A DNA stretch of 64,000 nucleotides from Oenanthe sinensis (Eukaryota > Streptophyta > Magnoliopsida > Apiales > Apiaceae), in the NCBI GenBank assembly GCA_028671895.1, contig JAPMAC010000197.1, positions 3,105,001-3,169,000 on the forward strand, in the 5' to 3' direction. Below, piece by piece: positions 62,214 through 64,000 of this stretch. The notes below the pieces were generated by a model. The model had not been told where the DNA came from. It did not search any database and worked only from the letters and a program-made list of their open reading frames with translations. Within the stretch, counting starts at the first letter, position 1; each line of letters begins with the position of its first letter. Made by a program: the position numbers and the translations under genes.

Positions 62214-63257
62214 TGATTTTTTTTCCATATCTAGACATTGATTTATCATGATGTAATATGTTTACTAAAAGGGATTAAATATGTGTTGGACTTCAAATTA
62301 TAGTATAGAGTGCCATGTAGGAACTTAGGTGTATTTATCAGATATAGGTGGAGGATAAAGAGAAGAGAGACCCTCCTATTCTTGATCCAACTGTTGCCAT
62401 TACGTATAAGTATAGTTTGTTGCACTCGCAAGTTGACCAATCCTACATTTCTGTATGTGTAATATATCTTACTGGGCTTGCTTGCATTTCGAATAGATGA
62501 AACTGCTCTTTTTGTTACTCTATTTTTGTTGATGTGCCGACATGGGGTGTATCGGGCCCCGTCAAAGCCTGGAAAACAACAATTCTCTGCGATATCATTA
62601 TGTTGACCGTCGTTTTTTGAATTTACTCTAACATTTGTTACAAATTAAAGAAATCGATAAGTACATGTGAGTCAGATTTGTAAGAGGTGATCAAAGTGAT
62701 ATGTTTAGACGTGATGAATCATGGAATTGATATTTAACCCTTACTTTCTGTTGCGTATTATTCTAGTTATTCCTACATGGCATCTGCGTAAGTGCATTGA
62801 AATAACTTGGATCATCACATGGAAGATTCCAGCCTGCTGCTTCTTTTCTCCCCTCATTTTTTTTGGCGTCAAATGCTTTTGGATTGCATGTTGTTCTTAC
62901 TATTCCTACACCGCATGTGCATAAGTGCATTGAAATAACTTGGATTATTGCATGGAAGATAAAATCTCAAGTATGCTTCTGATGCCTCCTCTTTTTCACC
63001 TTTTTTATTTGCTAATTAGACCACAAACCCACCCGGTTTTCCCTTCGTCAAGGCTTGTGCATCCTGTTCATACAGCATTATCTGTTTTTTCAATGACATT
63101 GGAATTGTTTCTTCCACATTGTAAGGTCTACTTCTCTCTTTTGATGCTGAGGAGCAGCATATAGGATTATCCTAGTTACTAAAACATTAGCAAGCATGAT
63201 ATATCATGGAAAGGACATCAAAAGCTTCTCTCATCTTGTATTAAAGTATTAAACTCA
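62214..63257. other. 3' UTR of phytolongin gene and intergenic DNA
   Basis: No further gene was recognised. A ~70-bp unit is present twice (see 62757-62961). Confidence 0.5.
62757..62961 (+). repeat. Two direct copies of a ~70-bp unit
   Basis: Both copies contain TATTCCTACA, then AAGTGCATTGAAATAACTTG, then CATGGAAGAT. They start near 62757 and 62890. The role is unknown. Confidence 0.75.
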
Positions 63258-63728
63258 TAGGCCATGTTTTTTTCATGGGATTATAATCCTGGGATGAGTA
63301 TCCATTCATTATAATCGTCACTATTATCTCTAAGTATTATAATCTTGTAAATTATCCAATACTATGTTTGTTCCGAAAGATTAATTAAAGGATTGGATTA
63401 TAATCTTTTAAATTATAATTCTATGTTTGTTTTTTAGGGATTAACATATGGATTGGACTATTATCCTTTAAATTTTTCAATCATTTGTTTGTTTGACATT
63501 GAATTATAATGAAAGGATTATAATCCTTTAAAAAATGACTTGTTAGAGATGATTAAATAATATATCCTCCAACCAAGTATTAGAAAAATTATAATCTTAT
63601 CCCTTCAAACAAGGGATTAATATTTCAAAAGATTATAATCCTCGATTTTATCCCAAATAAATTATTAAAAAATTTAAAGGATTATAGTCATATCCCCTAT
63701 TTAATTCTATAAAACAAACATGACCATA
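63258..63728. mobile_element. MITE with TAGGCCATGTTT ends
   Basis: Left end TAGGCCATGTTT and right end AAACATGACCATA form imperfect inverted repeats around 471 bp. The interior has many copies of the palindromic word GGATTATAATCC and its variants. Non-coding. Confidence 0.65.
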
Positions 63729-64000
63729 GTAGATAAGTGTGAGGACCAGAATCTGGCACCGCTCGTTTTGTAAATAGTAAATTCAAGTTAAATTCGTATA
63801 TTTTCTTTTTTCAAGGAGGACAGTTGATTGTACAGTAAAACTTGCGAGGATCATTCTGATAAAACCAAACTCTAGTCGAGATCTGGTCTTGCCTTTGAGC
63901 TATAGATAATTTGTCGAACTGAATGAGCCATAGTAAGTTTCGAATTATCTGGCTTGTGATAGTCAGATTCAACTTGAACTGGAAGACCTTTATAAGATGA
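63729..64000. other. Unassigned sequence at the right edge
   Basis: No gene or repeat was recognised. Confidence 0.4.

Noticed and set aside
1..64000. tRNA, rRNA or microRNA genes
   Set aside because: No cloverleaf-like sequence with A and B boxes was recognised by eye. The TGGTATCAGAGC words are primer-binding sites of Copia elements, not tRNA genes.

Overview
The window is nuclear DNA from a flowering plant. It is AT-rich, with GT-AG introns and many LTR retrotransposons of the Copia type. It also holds a tandem cluster of NBS-LRR resistance-type genes, a plant-type DNAJC8-like co-chaperone gene and a phytolongin gene. The style of the retroelements and of the resistance genes suggests an asterid, perhaps Apiaceae, but this is a guess. 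No bacterial, phage, CRISPR or organellar gene was seen.

Layout. (1) 1-4135: 3' part of a Sirevirus-like Copia element on the + strand, with a decayed extra ORF, a polypurine tract and a 1268-bp LTR full of TTCGAGAAGT repeats. (2) 4136-7464: a long LTR-like sequence on the - strand that looks Ty3/gypsy, possibly the target into which element 1 jumped. (3) 7465-8578: AT-rich spacer with a remnant of an RPA70-like (OB-fold) gene. (4) 8579-17160: a second Sirevirus-like Copia element on the - strand, with gag-pol and extra ORF both broken and no LTRs left. (5) 17822-31147: three tandem, apparently intact NBS-LRR genes on the - strand, each with three exons and a copied promoter, with MITE-like insertions between and within them. 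(6) 33433-49600: nested transposons. A foldback element was split by a Copia element, whose own pol was later split by a 1.9-kb LTR-like insertion and by a second complete Copia element on the opposite strand. (7) 50579-59189: a nine-exon DNAJC8-like gene on the - strand whose introns hold a 1.6-kb inverted repeat, a hAT-like MITE and a GA/CT tract. (8) 61431-62213: an intronless-CDS phytolongin gene on the + strand, head to head with the DNAJC8-like gene. The remainder is MITEs and anonymous intergenic DNA.

Host genes: five likely functional protein genes (three NLRs, one DnaJ co-chaperone, one longin-domain membrane protein). All retroelement ORFs carry stops or frameshifts. The most interesting biology is the NLR trio. 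All three start just before the P-loop, so they have no coiled-coil domain. They share unusual residues at the MHD and RNBS-B positions while keeping the P-loop, kinase-2 aspartates and GLPL, which suggests a specialised or decoy-like NLR subfamily rather than simple decay. Exon structures were worked out by hand from splice signals and reading frame; no alignment or expression data were available.
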